Shown: in pieces, positions 7,114 through 15,604 of the stretch
Layout of the letters: each line of letters starts with the position of its first letter
Numbering within the stretch: the first letter of the stretch is position 1
Assembly: GCA_963819735.1 (NCBI GenBank)
Contig: CAWFXC010000004.1
Coordinates: forward strand, 186,001-250,000
Source of the DNA: CAWFXC01 sp963819735
Lineage (GTDB): Bacteria > Actinomycetota > Acidimicrobiia > IMCC26256 > DASPTH01
Length of the DNA stretch: 64,000 nucleotides
Reading direction: 5' to 3'
Notes under the pieces: model-generated
What the model was told of the DNA's origin: nothing
Database searches by the model: none
The model's input: only the letters and a program-made list of their open reading frames with translations
Position numbers and translations under genes: made by a program

Positions 7114-8349
7114 GTGCAGAGCCGGCAGACCCGATCGGTGGTTGCACTCCTCAGCTCGGTGTTCTGCTCGTCGACGGCGGTCGCGCTGCTCACCACCGTG
7201 CTCGGGAAGCTGGTCTTCGACATGACCGGGAGCGAGCTCGCGCTCGGCCTCCTCGGCCTGGCCGAGTTCGCGCCGGCCGCGTTGCTCGTGTTCGTGACCG
7301 GCACGGTGGCCGACCGCGTCGACCGGCGACGGTTGGCCGCGGTGGCCCTCTCCGCCGAGGCGCTCACGGTGACCGCCATCGCCTTCTACGCGGGGACGAA
7401 CCCGACGTCGACGCTGCCGATCTTCGCGCTCGTCGTGGCCTACGGGACCGCGCGGGCGTTCGCCACCCCGGCCACCCGCTCCCTGCCCGCCGACCTGATG
7501 CCTGCCGAGCGGCTGCCCTGGCTCACCGCGCGGCAGTCGGCCACCTGGCAGGGCGCGTCGATCGTCGGGCCGGTGATCGGGGGCTTCCTCTACGTCGCCG
7601 GGGTGTGGATCCCGTTCGCGGCGGCTGCCGTGATGGTGGTGCTGGCGGCGATCTTCATCCTCGGGGTGCAGCGGATCCCCCGCGCCGCCACCGAGCCCGG
7701 CGCACCGGCGCGGCCCCGCCCGAGCATGCGCGAAGCCGTCGAAGGCCTGCGCTTCGTGCGCAGTCAGCCCATCCTCCTCGGCGCGATCTCGCTCGACCTC
7801 TTCGCGGTGCTGTTCGGCGGCGCGGTCGCCCTGTTGCCCGCGATCGCGCAGGACCGGCTCGGCGTCGGCGCGGTGGGGCTCGGGTGGTTGCGGGCGGCCA
7901 TCGGGATCGGCGCGGGCGCGGTGACCATCTATCTCGCGTGGCGCCCGGTCAGCCGGCGGGTGGGGCGCACACTGCTGGTCGCGGTCGCGCTCTTCGGGGT
8001 GGGCACGATCGTGCTCGGCCTCACCACCAGCTTCGTCGTGGCCTTCCTCGCGCTGATGGCGCTCTCGGGTGCCGACTCGGTGAGCGTCTTCATCCGGTCG
8101 ACCCTCGTGCCGCTGGTGACGCCCCCCGACAAACGGGGCCGCGTGCTCGCGGTCGAGGCGGTGTTCATCGGCGCGTCGAACGAGCTGGGTGCGTTCGAGT
8201 CGGGGGTGGCCGGCCAGTTGCTCGGCCCCGCGGCCGCCATCGTACTCGGCGGCGCGGCCACCCTGGCGGTGGCCGCGCTGTGGTGGCAGTTCTTCCCGGC
8301 GCTCCGGCGCGTCGACGGCTTCCCGGGCTACGATCGCGTGGTTCCGTAG
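7114..8349 (+). CDS. MFS transporter (EntS/MFS_3-like)
   Basis: A 411-residue inner-membrane transporter with about 12 hydrophobic helices. The loop between helices 2 and 3 carries GTVADRVDRRRLAAVAL, the MFS motif-A equivalent, and RSLPADLMPAERLPWLTARQSATWQGASIVGPVIGG resembles the enterobactin-exporter (EntS) and MFS_3 branch. It is probably a drug or metabolite exporter; the substrate is unknown. The GTG at 7114 is preferred over an ATG at 7057 because the first membrane helix follows directly and a TACTTT box lies 6 nt upstream. It is followed after 48 nt by the amidohydrolase gene in the same direction. Confidence 0.85.
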   Translation: MQSRQTRSVVALLSSVFCSSTAVALLTTVLGKLVFDMTGSELALGLLGLAEFAPAALLVFVTGTVADRVDRRRLAAVALSAEALTVTAIAFYAGTNPTSTLPIFALVVAYGTARAFATPATRSLPADLMPAERLPWLTARQSATWQGASIVGPVIGGFLYVAGVWIPFAAAAVMVVLAAIFILGVQRIPRAATEPGAPARPRPSMREAVEGLRFVRSQPILLGAISLDLFAVLFGGAVALLPAIAQDRLGVGAVGLGWLRAAIGIGAGAVTIYLAWRPVSRRVGRTLLVAVALFGVGTIVLGLTTSFVVAFLALMALSGADSVSVFIRSTLVPLVTPPDKRGRVLAVEAVFIGASNELGAFESGVAGQLLGPAAAIVLGGAATLAVAALWWQFFPALRRVDGFPGYDRVVP

Positions 8350-8397
8350 TGAGTGCTATGTCAATCGAACACGCCCGTCGAATGTGAAGGGGTCTCC

Positions 8398-9501
8398 GTG
8401 GCCGCCACCGAACTGCTCATCTCGTCGGATTCCCACGCCCAGGTCAGCCACGACGCGGTGAAGGCCCATCTGGCGACGAAGTTCCACGGCGACTACGACG
8501 CCGCGGTCGCCGGGTACGCGCAGCGGATGGCCAAGGGTGCCGCCGCCGCCAACCAGGCGTGGCAGACCGCGCGCAAGCAGGAGGAGTCGTCCGACTCGTT
8601 CCGGTTGCGCAACCTCGGTCGGCCGGGACACTCCGACGGCGTCGCCCGCCTCGCCGACATGGACGTCGACGGCGTGCAGACCGAGATCATCTACAGCGAG
8701 GTCAGCGCGTTCCGCTACATCCGCGACCTCGAGCACGGCGCGTCGGAAGCCACGGTCGCGTTCAACGACGCGTTGCGCGAGTTCGGCGCCGCCGACCCCA
8801 CCCGCCTGGTCGTGTCGTACCAGATCCCGATTCACGACATCGACGCCGCGGTGCGCGAGGTGCAGCGCGTCGTCGGCCTCGGCGCCAAGTCGCTCCAGCT
8901 GCCGGTGTTCCCGCCCGAGGTCGGCCTCCCCGACTACTACCACGAGCGCTACGACCCGTTGTTCGCGGTGATCCAGGAGAGCGGCCTGCCGATCTGCTGT
9001 CACATCGGGCTCAACACGATGCTCGACGATCTCACCCGTCGCGACCCCACGCCGGGCAAGTGCGTGATGATCCCGATGACCGCGATGTCGACGGGCGAGG
9101 CCCTGGGCATGTGGATCATGGGCGGCGTGTTCGAGCGCTTCCCCGACCTCAAGGTCGTGTTCGTGGAGCCCGGCCTGGGCTGGATCGCGTGGTGGCTCTA
9201 CATCACCGACGACATGGCCACGCGCCAGGGCTACGCCCTCCCGGCGATCACCGAGCTGCCCAGCTTCTACTTCCACCGCAACGTCTTCGTGACGTTCATC
9301 GACGAGACCGACGCGCTCGTGTCCGACGCGCTGCGCAACCGGATCGGGGTCGAGAACATGATGTGGTCGAGCGACTACCCGCACCCGGTGTCGAGCTGGC
9401 CCAATTCGCGCGCGGTGGTCGCGGAGAGCCTCGGGGGCCTCTCCCCCGTCGAGCGCGAGCTCGTGGTGAGCGGCAACGCGAAACGAGTGTGGAATCTGTA
9501 A
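8398..9501 (+). CDS. Amidohydrolase_2 family metal-dependent hydrolase
   Basis: A 367-residue TIM-barrel enzyme of the amidohydrolase-2 (ACMS decarboxylase-like) family. LLISSDSHAQ gives the N-terminal D-x-H metal motif, LPICCHIGLNT the central His, and MMWSSDYPHPVSSWPNS the C-terminal metal Asp typical of the family. Members act as decarboxylases or C-C/C-N hydrolases in catabolic pathways. The GTG at 8398 is supported by GAAGGGG (8386-8392) and by the homology start. It lies 10 nt upstream of a P450 gene, with which it is surely co-transcribed. Together they suggest oxidation plus hydrolysis of a lipophilic or aromatic substrate. Confidence 0.85.
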   Translation: MAATELLISSDSHAQVSHDAVKAHLATKFHGDYDAAVAGYAQRMAKGAAAANQAWQTARKQEESSDSFRLRNLGRPGHSDGVARLADMDVDGVQTEIIYSEVSAFRYIRDLEHGASEATVAFNDALREFGAADPTRLVVSYQIPIHDIDAAVREVQRVVGLGAKSLQLPVFPPEVGLPDYYHERYDPLFAVIQESGLPICCHIGLNTMLDDLTRRDPTPGKCVMIPMTAMSTGEALGMWIMGGVFERFPDLKVVFVEPGLGWIAWWLYITDDMATRQGYALPAITELPSFYFHRNVFVTFIDETDALVSDALRNRIGVENMMWSSDYPHPVSSWPNSRAVVAESLGGLSPVERELVVSGNAKRVWNL

Positions 9502-9511
9502 GGATCACGCG

Positions 9512-10726
9512 ATGACCGTCGCCGCTGCGAACCTCTGGGACCCCGACCTCTTCACGTCCGGCCCGCCGCACGAGCTCTTCGACGAGCTGCGCCGCACCCA
9601 CCCCGTGTTCTGGCAGGACATGCCCGACGAGCCCGGGTACTGGGCGGTTCTCACGCACGCCGACCTCACCGCGGTCGCGCGTGAACCCGTGCTCTACTCC
9701 GCCAGCGAGGGCGGCGTGGTGCTCGAGAACCTCGATCCGGAGAACCTCGAGCGCATGCGCGGGATGCTCCTCGCCATGGACCCGCCCCGGCACATCGCCT
9801 ACCGGCGCCCGCTCGCGCCCAGCTTCAAGGCCCGGGTGATCGGCGGGCTCGAGGGCCGCATCCGCGAGATCTCCCGCGAGATCATGGCCAGCGCGAAGGA
9901 GCAGCGCGATCTCGACTTCGTGCACGACGTCGCCACGCTGCTGCCCAGCCAGGTGGTCGGCGAGCTGATGGGTCTGCCCCGCGAAGACTGGCCGTCGATC
10001 CAGGCGTGGGCCGAGCAGAACACCAGTGGGCAGGATCCCGACATCGTCGGCGAGACCGACGCCTACGCGGCCGACGGCGACGCCAACATGCAGATGGCGA
10101 TGTACGCGATGCAGTTCGCCGCGCAACGGCGCACCCAGGCGCCGCGCGAAGACCTCACGTCACTGATCCTCGCGGGCAACTTCGGCGACGGTCCGATGAC
10201 CGACCTCGACTTCGGCATCTTCTTCGTGCAACTCGTCACCGCGGGTAACGACACGACCAAGACGATGCTGTCGTCGGGTCTGCTCGCGCTGCTCGAACAC
10301 CCCGAACAGCTGGCGGCGTTGCGCGCCGACCCGTCGCTCATCCCCGGCGCGGTCGAAGAGATCCTGCGCTACGAGAACCCGCTGCACTACTTCCGCCGCA
10401 CCGCCACCGCCGATTCCGTGCTGCACGACACCGAGATCGCCGCGGGCGAGAAGGTGGCGATGTACTACACCGCGGCGAACCGCGACCCCGACGTGTTCGC
10501 CGACCCGCACCGCTTCGACATCTCGCGGTCGCCCAACCCGCACCTGTCGTTCGGGATCGGCGAGCACTTCTGCCTGGGCGCGCACCTCGCCCGGCTCGAG
10601 GGCCAGGTGTTCTTCGAGGAGGTGCTCGGCACCTTCTCGCAGATCGAGGCCACCGGCGAGCCGGTGCGCGTGCGGAGCAACCTCAACAACGGGCTCAAGC
10701 GCTTCCCGGTGCGCCTCACCGTCTGA
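9512..10726 (+). CDS. Cytochrome P450
   Basis: A 404-residue soluble bacterial P450. The I-helix has TAGNDTTKTM (oxygen-activation A/G-x-D-T), the K-helix ExxR is EEILRYENP, and the haem loop is FGIGEHFCLGAHLARLE with the cysteine thiolate. MDPPRHIAYRRPLAPSF is the C-helix region typical of actinobacterial CYP125/CYP142/CYP126-like enzymes that hydroxylate steroids, alkyl chains or cyclic lipids. Redox partners are not encoded here. The ATG is 10 nt after the amidohydrolase stop. Confidence 0.92.
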   Translation: MTVAAANLWDPDLFTSGPPHELFDELRRTHPVFWQDMPDEPGYWAVLTHADLTAVAREPVLYSASEGGVVLENLDPENLERMRGMLLAMDPPRHIAYRRPLAPSFKARVIGGLEGRIREISREIMASAKEQRDLDFVHDVATLLPSQVVGELMGLPREDWPSIQAWAEQNTSGQDPDIVGETDAYAADGDANMQMAMYAMQFAAQRRTQAPREDLTSLILAGNFGDGPMTDLDFGIFFVQLVTAGNDTTKTMLSSGLLALLEHPEQLAALRADPSLIPGAVEEILRYENPLHYFRRTATADSVLHDTEIAAGEKVAMYYTAANRDPDVFADPHRFDISRSPNPHLSFGIGEHFCLGAHLARLEGQVFFEEVLGTFSQIEATGEPVRVRSNLNNGLKRFPVRLTV

Positions 10727-10736
10727 TTCGTCTGAT

Positions 10737-10754
10737 CGTCGGCGCCGCCCGACG
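10737..10754. terminator. Hairpin between convergent P450 and cyclase genes
   Basis: CGTCGG (10737-10742) and CCGACG (10749-10754) flank a 6-nt loop in the 35-nt intergenic gap. No T-run. Confidence 0.4.
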
Positions 10755-10761
10755 GTTCGGT

Positions 10762-11715
10762 TCAGAAGACCGCGACCGGGTTCACCGGGCACCCGGTGCC
10801 CCCCGGGATCCGCAACGGCGCGATGGTGAGGAGGAACTCCCACCGTTCCTGCGCCACGCACGCGGGGACGAGCCGGGAGAGGTCGACGTTGTCGACCAGG
10901 TGCAGCCCGATGCCGACGATGCCGATCTGGTGCACCGGGAACGGCCAGTCGGGCACGCCGAGGCCCGGGGTCATGTCGGAGATCCCGTCGCCGGCCAGCA
11001 CCGCGACCTCGCGTTCGTGGAGCCACGGCAGGGTTTGGGGATGTAGACCGGCGAGGCCGTCGCGGAACGGGTCGAGCCTCCCGCCCTGCGCGGCTTTCCG
11101 GGCGTCGCGTCCCCCGCCGACGATGAGGAGGTCGCCGCTGCGCACCGGCGAGCCCTGCGCCGACTCCGCCGCCTCGAGGTCGGCCACCGTGATCGGCTCG
11201 TTGCCGGGGAGGAACTCGACGCCGCGCGCGCGGGGGATGTCGAGGAAGACCCCGCGACCGACCAGGCCGTCGCCGGTGGCCATGATGTCGTTGGCGAGCG
11301 CTCCGGTGCTGGTGACCTGCTCGGCGGTGCGGCCGTTGTACATCTCGCCCCGCACGAACATGTGGCACAACGCGTCGAGGTGCGTGATGCCCATGCCGTG
11401 CACCTCGGTGCCGACGTAGTCGCGGGTCGCCTCGTAGCCGGCGATGCCACTCGAGCCGAGGGCGTCGCCACTGGCGAGCATGTGGTGGTGCGCAGGGCTC
11501 GGCGTCTCCGGCGACGGGTCGACCGGCAGGTTGTGGGCCAGGCTCACCTGCGCCCCCGACCGCACGAGTCGCGCCGCCTCGGCGCGGCGGTCGTCGGTGA
11601 GGAACGCGAGCGCGCCGCGCTCGTCGTCGGGCCCGAAGCGGCCCCAGTTGCGCACCGCGTCGTACACGGCATCGAGTTGGGCGGACGTGGGTGAGTCGTC
11701 GACGGTGACGGGCAT
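10762..11715 (-). CDS. Cyclase family protein (kynurenine-formamidase-like hydrolase)
   Basis: A 317-residue member of the metal-dependent cyclase/formamidase family. The family metal motif HGTHxDAPxH appears as HGMGITHLDALCH, and VAVLAGDGISD and PVHQIGIVGIGLHLVDNVDL fit the C-terminal core. The long form with the N-terminal WGRFGPDDERGAL segment is common in actinobacterial catabolic clusters. It likely hydrolyses a cyclic ester or amide, but the substrate is unknown. The ATG at 11715 is preceded at 6 nt by TACGTT, so the mRNA is probably leaderless. Confidence 0.85.
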   Translation of the reverse strand: MPVTVDDSPTSAQLDAVYDAVRNWGRFGPDDERGALAFLTDDRRAEAARLVRSGAQVSLAHNLPVDPSPETPSPAHHHMLASGDALGSSGIAGYEATRDYVGTEVHGMGITHLDALCHMFVRGEMYNGRTAEQVTSTGALANDIMATGDGLVGRGVFLDIPRARGVEFLPGNEPITVADLEAAESAQGSPVRSGDLLIVGGGRDARKAAQGGRLDPFRDGLAGLHPQTLPWLHEREVAVLAGDGISDMTPGLGVPDWPFPVHQIGIVGIGLHLVDNVDLSRLVPACVAQERWEFLLTIAPLRIPGGTGCPVNPVAVF

Positions 11716-11721
11716 GCGGAG

Positions 11722-11727
11722 AACGTA
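11722..11727 (-). promoter_or_regulatory. Leaderless -10 for the cyclase-family gene
   Basis: TACGTT on the minus strand, 6 nt before the ATG at 11715. It lies only 10 nt from the divergent -10 at 11737. Confidence 0.45.
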
Positions 11728-11736
11728 CCGCCCCGG

Positions 11737-11742
11737 TAGCGT
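11737..11742 (+). promoter_or_regulatory. -10 hexamer of the SDR gene at 11784
   Basis: TAGCGT ends 6 nt before an ATG at 11749, placing the likely transcript 5' end at that ATG rather than at the SDR start at 11784. See the note on the short upstream frame. Confidence 0.45.
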
Positions 11743-11783
11743 GCGCTCATGTTGACGGAACCGCCTGAGCTGATCGAACCGCG

Positions 11784-12572
11784 ATGTTGATCGACCGCTT
11801 CCGGCTCGACGACCGCGTCGCCATCGTCACCGCCGCCGGCCGGGGCATCGGCGCTGCGTCCGCGTTGGCGTTCGCCGAGGCGGGCGCCGACGTCGTGATC
11901 TCCGCCCGTACCAAGGAGCAACTCGAGGGAGTTGCCCGCGAGGTGGCCGCGCTCGGGCGCCGGGCCGTGGTCGTGCCCGCCGACCTCAGCGATCTCGACG
12001 CGGTCGAAGGGCTCGTCGATCTCGCGGTCGCCGAGTTCGGGCGGCTCGACATCGTGGTGAACAACGTCGGCGGCACCATGCCGATGCCGTTTCTCGACAC
12101 CACGGTCGAGACGTTCGAGCAGGCGTTCCACTTCAACGTGAGCACCGCGTTCGCGCTCACGCGCGCCGCGCTGCCGTCGCTGCTCGAGGGCGACGGCGGA
12201 TCGGTGGTGAACATCACGTCGGGCATGGGGCGTTACGCCGACCGCGGCTACTCGGCGTACGGCACCGCCAAGGCCGCGCTGGCGCAGTTGACCCGGTTGC
12301 TGGCGCGCGACTGCGCGCCACGCGTGCGGGTCAACGCGGTCGCGCCTGGCTCCATCGCCACGTCGGCGTTGGAGGTGGTCCTCACCAACGACCCGCTCCG
12401 CGACGAGATGATCGAGAAGACCCCGCTGCGGCGGCTGGGCGAGGCCGACGACATCGCGCTCGCGGTGTTGTACCTCGCCTCCGATGCCGCCAGCTTCGTC
12501 ACCGGCAAGGTGCTCGAGATCGACGGCGGCCTCGAAGGATCCAACCTCGACCTCGGGCTCCCCGATCTCTGA
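11784..12572 (+). CDS. SDR family oxidoreductase
   Basis: A 262-residue short-chain dehydrogenase. The cofactor motif is TAAGRGIG (residues 16-23), with Ala in place of the usual first Gly of TGxxxGIG. NNVGG, ITSGM and the catalytic YGTAK follow, so the enzyme is likely active. The 7-alpha-hydroxysteroid-dehydrogenase-like branch fits. The ATG at 11784 has no ribosome site. A short frame from 11749 (MLTEPPELIEPRC then stop at 11788-11790) overlaps it, and removing 17 bp would join that peptide in frame to DRFRLDDRVAIVT. The N-terminus may therefore be damaged or shortened. The F420 oxidoreductase gene follows after 28 nt. Confidence 0.85.
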   Translation: MLIDRFRLDDRVAIVTAAGRGIGAASALAFAEAGADVVISARTKEQLEGVAREVAALGRRAVVVPADLSDLDAVEGLVDLAVAEFGRLDIVVNNVGGTMPMPFLDTTVETFEQAFHFNVSTAFALTRAALPSLLEGDGGSVVNITSGMGRYADRGYSAYGTAKAALAQLTRLLARDCAPRVRVNAVAPGSIATSALEVVLTNDPLRDEMIEKTPLRRLGEADDIALAVLYLASDAASFVTGKVLEIDGGLEGSNLDLGLPDL

Positions 12573-12600
12573 CGAGTCCCGATCCGTGAACAGGAGTTCC

Positions 12601-13587
12601 ATGAAGCTCTCGGTGGCGATGCCGCCCGGCCCGCAGGCAGTGGAGTACGCGCAGCTCGCGCAGGACCTCGGCTACGACCGGTTCTGGCTCTACGACTCCG
12701 CCGCGCTCTACGACGACATCTGGATCTGGCTGGCGCGCGTTGCCGAGCACACCGACATCGACATCGGCACCGCGGTGCTCGTGCCGAACCTGCGCCACGT
12801 GATGACGACCGCCTCGGCGATCGCCACCATCGAGGGCCTGTACCCCGGGCGACTGGCGTGCGGGTTCGGCACCGGCGCCACCGCGCGCTGGGTGTTGAAT
12901 CAGAAGGCGCTGACGTGGGCGACGACGCGTCGCTACCTCGAGCAGCTCCGAGGGTTGCTCCGCGGCGAGGTGGTCGAGATCGACGGTCAGCAGTGCCAGA
13001 TGATCCACCTCGGGGGCTGGGCGCGCGAGCGCCCGATCGACACGCCCCTCCTGCTTTCTGCGCTCGGGCCCAAGGGCACTGCGATCGCGGCCGAGCTCGC
13101 CGCCGCCGACGTGATCGACGGGTTCATCGGCATGGCCGACGTCGCGGTCGACATCCCGTGGCGCATCCACATGACCGCAGGCACCGTGCTCGACGCGGGC
13201 GAGTCGGTCGCCGACGCGCGGGTCCAGGATGCGCTCGGCCCCTGGTACGTCGTGCGCTACCACGGCGTGTGGCAGCTCTTCCCCGACGCCACCGCGGGGA
13301 TGCCGAGCGGAGCCGAATGGCTCGCGGGCATCGACGCCGAACGGCCGGAGGGCGAACGCCACCTCGCGGTGCACGAAGGTCACGTCACGCAGGTGATGCC
13401 GCGCGACCGGGTCGCCATCGAGGCCGCGGGCGACGCGCTCGCCACCGTCGGCTGGGTGGGGAGCCCCGACGAGATCCGCGCCCTGGCCGACGCGGCCGCC
13501 GCGTCGGGCAGCACCGAGATCATGTACACCCCCGCCGGCGACATCCCCCGCGAGATGCGCGCGTTCGCGAGAGCGCTCTTGAACTAG
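12601..13587 (+). CDS. LLM class F420-dependent oxidoreductase
   Basis: A 328-residue luciferase-like TIM-barrel enzyme. It opens with MKLSVAMPPGPQAVEYAQLAQDLGYDRFWLYDS; TAVLVPNLRHVMTTASAIATIEGLYPGRLACGFGTG is the family core around the cis-peptide and F420 phosphate site. These enzymes use coenzyme F420 in hydride transfers, supporting an actinobacterial host. The ATG at 12601 follows CAGGAG at good spacing. It is probably co-transcribed with the SDR 28 nt upstream. Substrate unknown. Confidence 0.88.
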   Translation: MKLSVAMPPGPQAVEYAQLAQDLGYDRFWLYDSAALYDDIWIWLARVAEHTDIDIGTAVLVPNLRHVMTTASAIATIEGLYPGRLACGFGTGATARWVLNQKALTWATTRRYLEQLRGLLRGEVVEIDGQQCQMIHLGGWARERPIDTPLLLSALGPKGTAIAAELAAADVIDGFIGMADVAVDIPWRIHMTAGTVLDAGESVADARVQDALGPWYVVRYHGVWQLFPDATAGMPSGAEWLAGIDAERPEGERHLAVHEGHVTQVMPRDRVAIEAAGDALATVGWVGSPDEIRALADAAAASGSTEIMYTPAGDIPREMRAFARALLN

Positions 13588-13603
13588 GAGACGAAGCGGA
13601 GCC

Positions 13604-13619
13604 GGCCGGCGATCCGGCC
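13604..13619. terminator. Hairpin after the F420 oxidoreductase gene
   Basis: GGCCGG (13604-13609), loop CGAT, CCGGCC (13614-13619) in the gap between convergent genes. Strong 6-bp GC stem, no T-run. Confidence 0.5.
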
Positions 13620-13665
13620 TGCAACGGCGGGCGGAGCGAAGTCGACCATTAGGTAGGCGGTGAAG

Positions 13666-14835
13666 CTAGCCCGCGCCGAAGGCGCCGGCGGCCCGCAGGG
13701 CATCGATGCGCGCGTCGTCGTACCCCGCGAACTCGCGCAGCACCTCGTCGGTGTGTTCGCCGAGCACCGGTGGCGGCGTGGTGTCGTGCACTCGCACACC
13801 GTCGAGCACGAACGGGCTGGCGAGCACGTCGACCACGCCCGCACCCGGTACGGCCACCGTGGTGGTCGCCTGGCGGTACGCGAGCTGCGGGTCGTGCATC
13901 GCCTGGTCGATCGTCTGCACGGTCGACGCCGGGATGCCCGCGGTACGGAACGCGTCCAGCCACTCGTCGCGCGTACGGCTCGCGAACGCGGTGCGGGCGA
14001 GCGCGAGGTATTCGTCGAGGTGGGCCCGCCGGTCGTCGAAGGTGGCGAAACGCGGGTCGGAGGCGAGCCCCTCGCAACCCGGCACCGCCGCCAGCAATTC
14101 AGTGAGCCGGGCCTGGAAGTGCAGCGGGGTCTGCACGAGGAGCGGTCGGCCGTCGCCGGCGTCGACGACGATCGTGGTGGGTGCCCGTTGTGTGCCGCGC
14201 CGGTCCGACACCGACAGCCAGTCGAGGAGACACTCGGCCAGGCTCAGATCGATGTACATGCCCTCGCCGGTGCGCTCGCGCCGGACGAGCGCGGCCAGCA
14301 CCGACTGGGCGCCCGCCGACGCGCCGGCGACGTCGGCGGCGGTGAACTCGATCGGCCAGCCGAAACCGCCGTCGCGTCCGGTGGTCTCCAGCGCACCGGA
14401 GAACGCCTGGACCGGACCGTCGATGGCCACCTGCGTGGCGTGCGGCCCGTCGGACCCGTAGCCGGTGATCGAGCAGTACACGAGACGCGGGTTGATCGCG
14501 CGCAGGTCGGACGGGGCGATGCCGAGGCGGGCGGTCACTCCCGGGCTGAAGTTCTCGAGCAGCACGTCGGAGTGCGCGGCGAGGTCGTGGGCCACACCCC
14601 GACCGGCCTCGGTCTTCAGGTCGAGCACCACGCTGCGGCGGTCGCGGTGCAGCGCGAGCCAGAACTCGGAGACAGGGACCGCGGGATCGATGCCGAATCC
14701 GGCGCGGGTCGAGTCGCCGGTCGGCGGTTCGATCTTGACGACGGCGGCACCGAGCTGCCCGAGCGTGCGGGTGGCCAGCGGGCCCGAGAGGAAGGTGGTG
14801 AAGTCGAGGACCCGGATCCCCGCGAGCGGGAGCAC
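13666..14835 (-). CDS. CaiB/BaiF family CoA-transferase
   Basis: A 389-residue family III CoA-transferase. GIRVLDFTTFLSGPLATRTLGQLGAAVVKIEPP is the N-terminal CoA-binding Rossmann segment, followed by DLKTEAGRG, DVLLENFSPG and LVYCSITGYGSDGP, all diagnostic. These enzymes move CoA between acyl groups through an aspartyl-anhydride intermediate, often activating a carboxylic-acid substrate for beta-oxidation-like breakdown. It starts with GTG at 14835, with TAACCT 8 nt upstream. It is convergent with the F420 enzyme. The GST gene ends 16 nt upstream in the same orientation, so the two could be linked. Confidence 0.9.
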   Translation of the reverse strand: MLPLAGIRVLDFTTFLSGPLATRTLGQLGAAVVKIEPPTGDSTRAGFGIDPAVPVSEFWLALHRDRRSVVLDLKTEAGRGVAHDLAAHSDVLLENFSPGVTARLGIAPSDLRAINPRLVYCSITGYGSDGPHATQVAIDGPVQAFSGALETTGRDGGFGWPIEFTAADVAGASAGAQSVLAALVRRERTGEGMYIDLSLAECLLDWLSVSDRRGTQRAPTTIVVDAGDGRPLLVQTPLHFQARLTELLAAVPGCEGLASDPRFATFDDRRAHLDEYLALARTAFASRTRDEWLDAFRTAGIPASTVQTIDQAMHDPQLAYRQATTTVAVPGAGVVDVLASPFVLDGVRVHDTTPPPVLGEHTDEVLREFAGYDDARIDALRAAGAFGAG

Positions 14836-14843
14836 GAGTCGGG

Positions 14844-14849
14844 AGGTTA
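14844..14849 (-). promoter_or_regulatory. Leaderless -10 for the CaiB/BaiF gene at 13666-14835
   Basis: TAACCT on the minus strand, 8 nt before the GTG at 14835. It lies just upstream of the end of the GST gene. Confidence 0.35.
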
Positions 14850-14851
14850 GG

Positions 14852-15508
14852 TCAGAACTCGACGTCGAGCTCTTCGAGCTCGTCGGGCTCTTCGTGCGCG
14901 GCGGTGATCCACTCGACCATGTGCGGCATGGTCATGATGGTGTCGCAGTAGGCCGCCGACTCGACGTCGAGCTCGACGTCGTAGGTGCGGAAGCGCGTGC
15001 ACACCGGCGCGTACATCGCGTCGGCGGTGTTGGGCGTCGCGCCGAACAGGTAGGGGCCGCCGTAACGGCTGAGGCAGTCGTGCCAGATGGCGATGATGCG
15101 ATCGACGTCGGCCTGCGCGCCGGACCACACCTTGAAGTCGGGGTGGTGTGACTTCAGGTTCATGGGCAGGGCCGACCGGAGGTTCACGAAGCCCGAGTGG
15201 ATCTCGCCGCACACCGCGCGGCAGTGCGCGCGCGCGATCGGATCGGCCGGGAGCAGCGCCGCTTCGGGCGCGACCTCGTTGAGGTACTCGGCGATGGCCA
15301 TGGTGTCCCAGACCGTCACGTCGTCGTGCGTGAGGCGCGGCACGAGGAACGACGACGACAACAGCAACAGCTCCGCGCGCGAGGACTCGTCGTCGCTGCG
15401 CAACACATCCTCTTCGAAGTCGAGGTCGGCCATCTTGCACAGCAGCCAGCCTCGAAGCGACCAGGCGCCATAGTTCTTGCTGTTGATGGTCAGTGTGGCC
15501 TGCGCCAT
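14852..15508 (-). CDS. Glutathione S-transferase family protein
   Basis: A 218-residue GST-fold protein. The thioredoxin-like N-domain is TLTINSKNYGAWSLRGWLLCKMADLDFEED, with VPRLTHDDVTVWDTMAIAEYLNE as the cis-Pro and gamma-glutamyl-binding region. The helical C-domain contains GGPYLFGATPNTADAMYAPV. Actinobacteria often lack glutathione, so the thiol partner may differ or the protein may be non-catalytic. The ATG at 15508 follows GAGGTGAT, a good ribosome site. It is divergent from the PHA depolymerase, with 96 nt between starts. Confidence 0.85.
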   Translation of the reverse strand: MAQATLTINSKNYGAWSLRGWLLCKMADLDFEEDVLRSDDESSRAELLLLSSSFLVPRLTHDDVTVWDTMAIAEYLNEVAPEAALLPADPIARAHCRAVCGEIHSGFVNLRSALPMNLKSHHPDFKVWSGAQADVDRIIAIWHDCLSRYGGPYLFGATPNTADAMYAPVCTRFRTYDVELDVESAAYCDTIMTMPHMVEWITAAHEEPDELEELDVEF

Positions 15509-15604
15509 TGCATCACCTCTCGGTCGCGCGTGCGGGGAAGCGGAGGTCCGTGCGGTTCGTTGTCTATTGTGGCGCAACTTCCTACAACTGCGAAGTGGCG
15601 GGTC

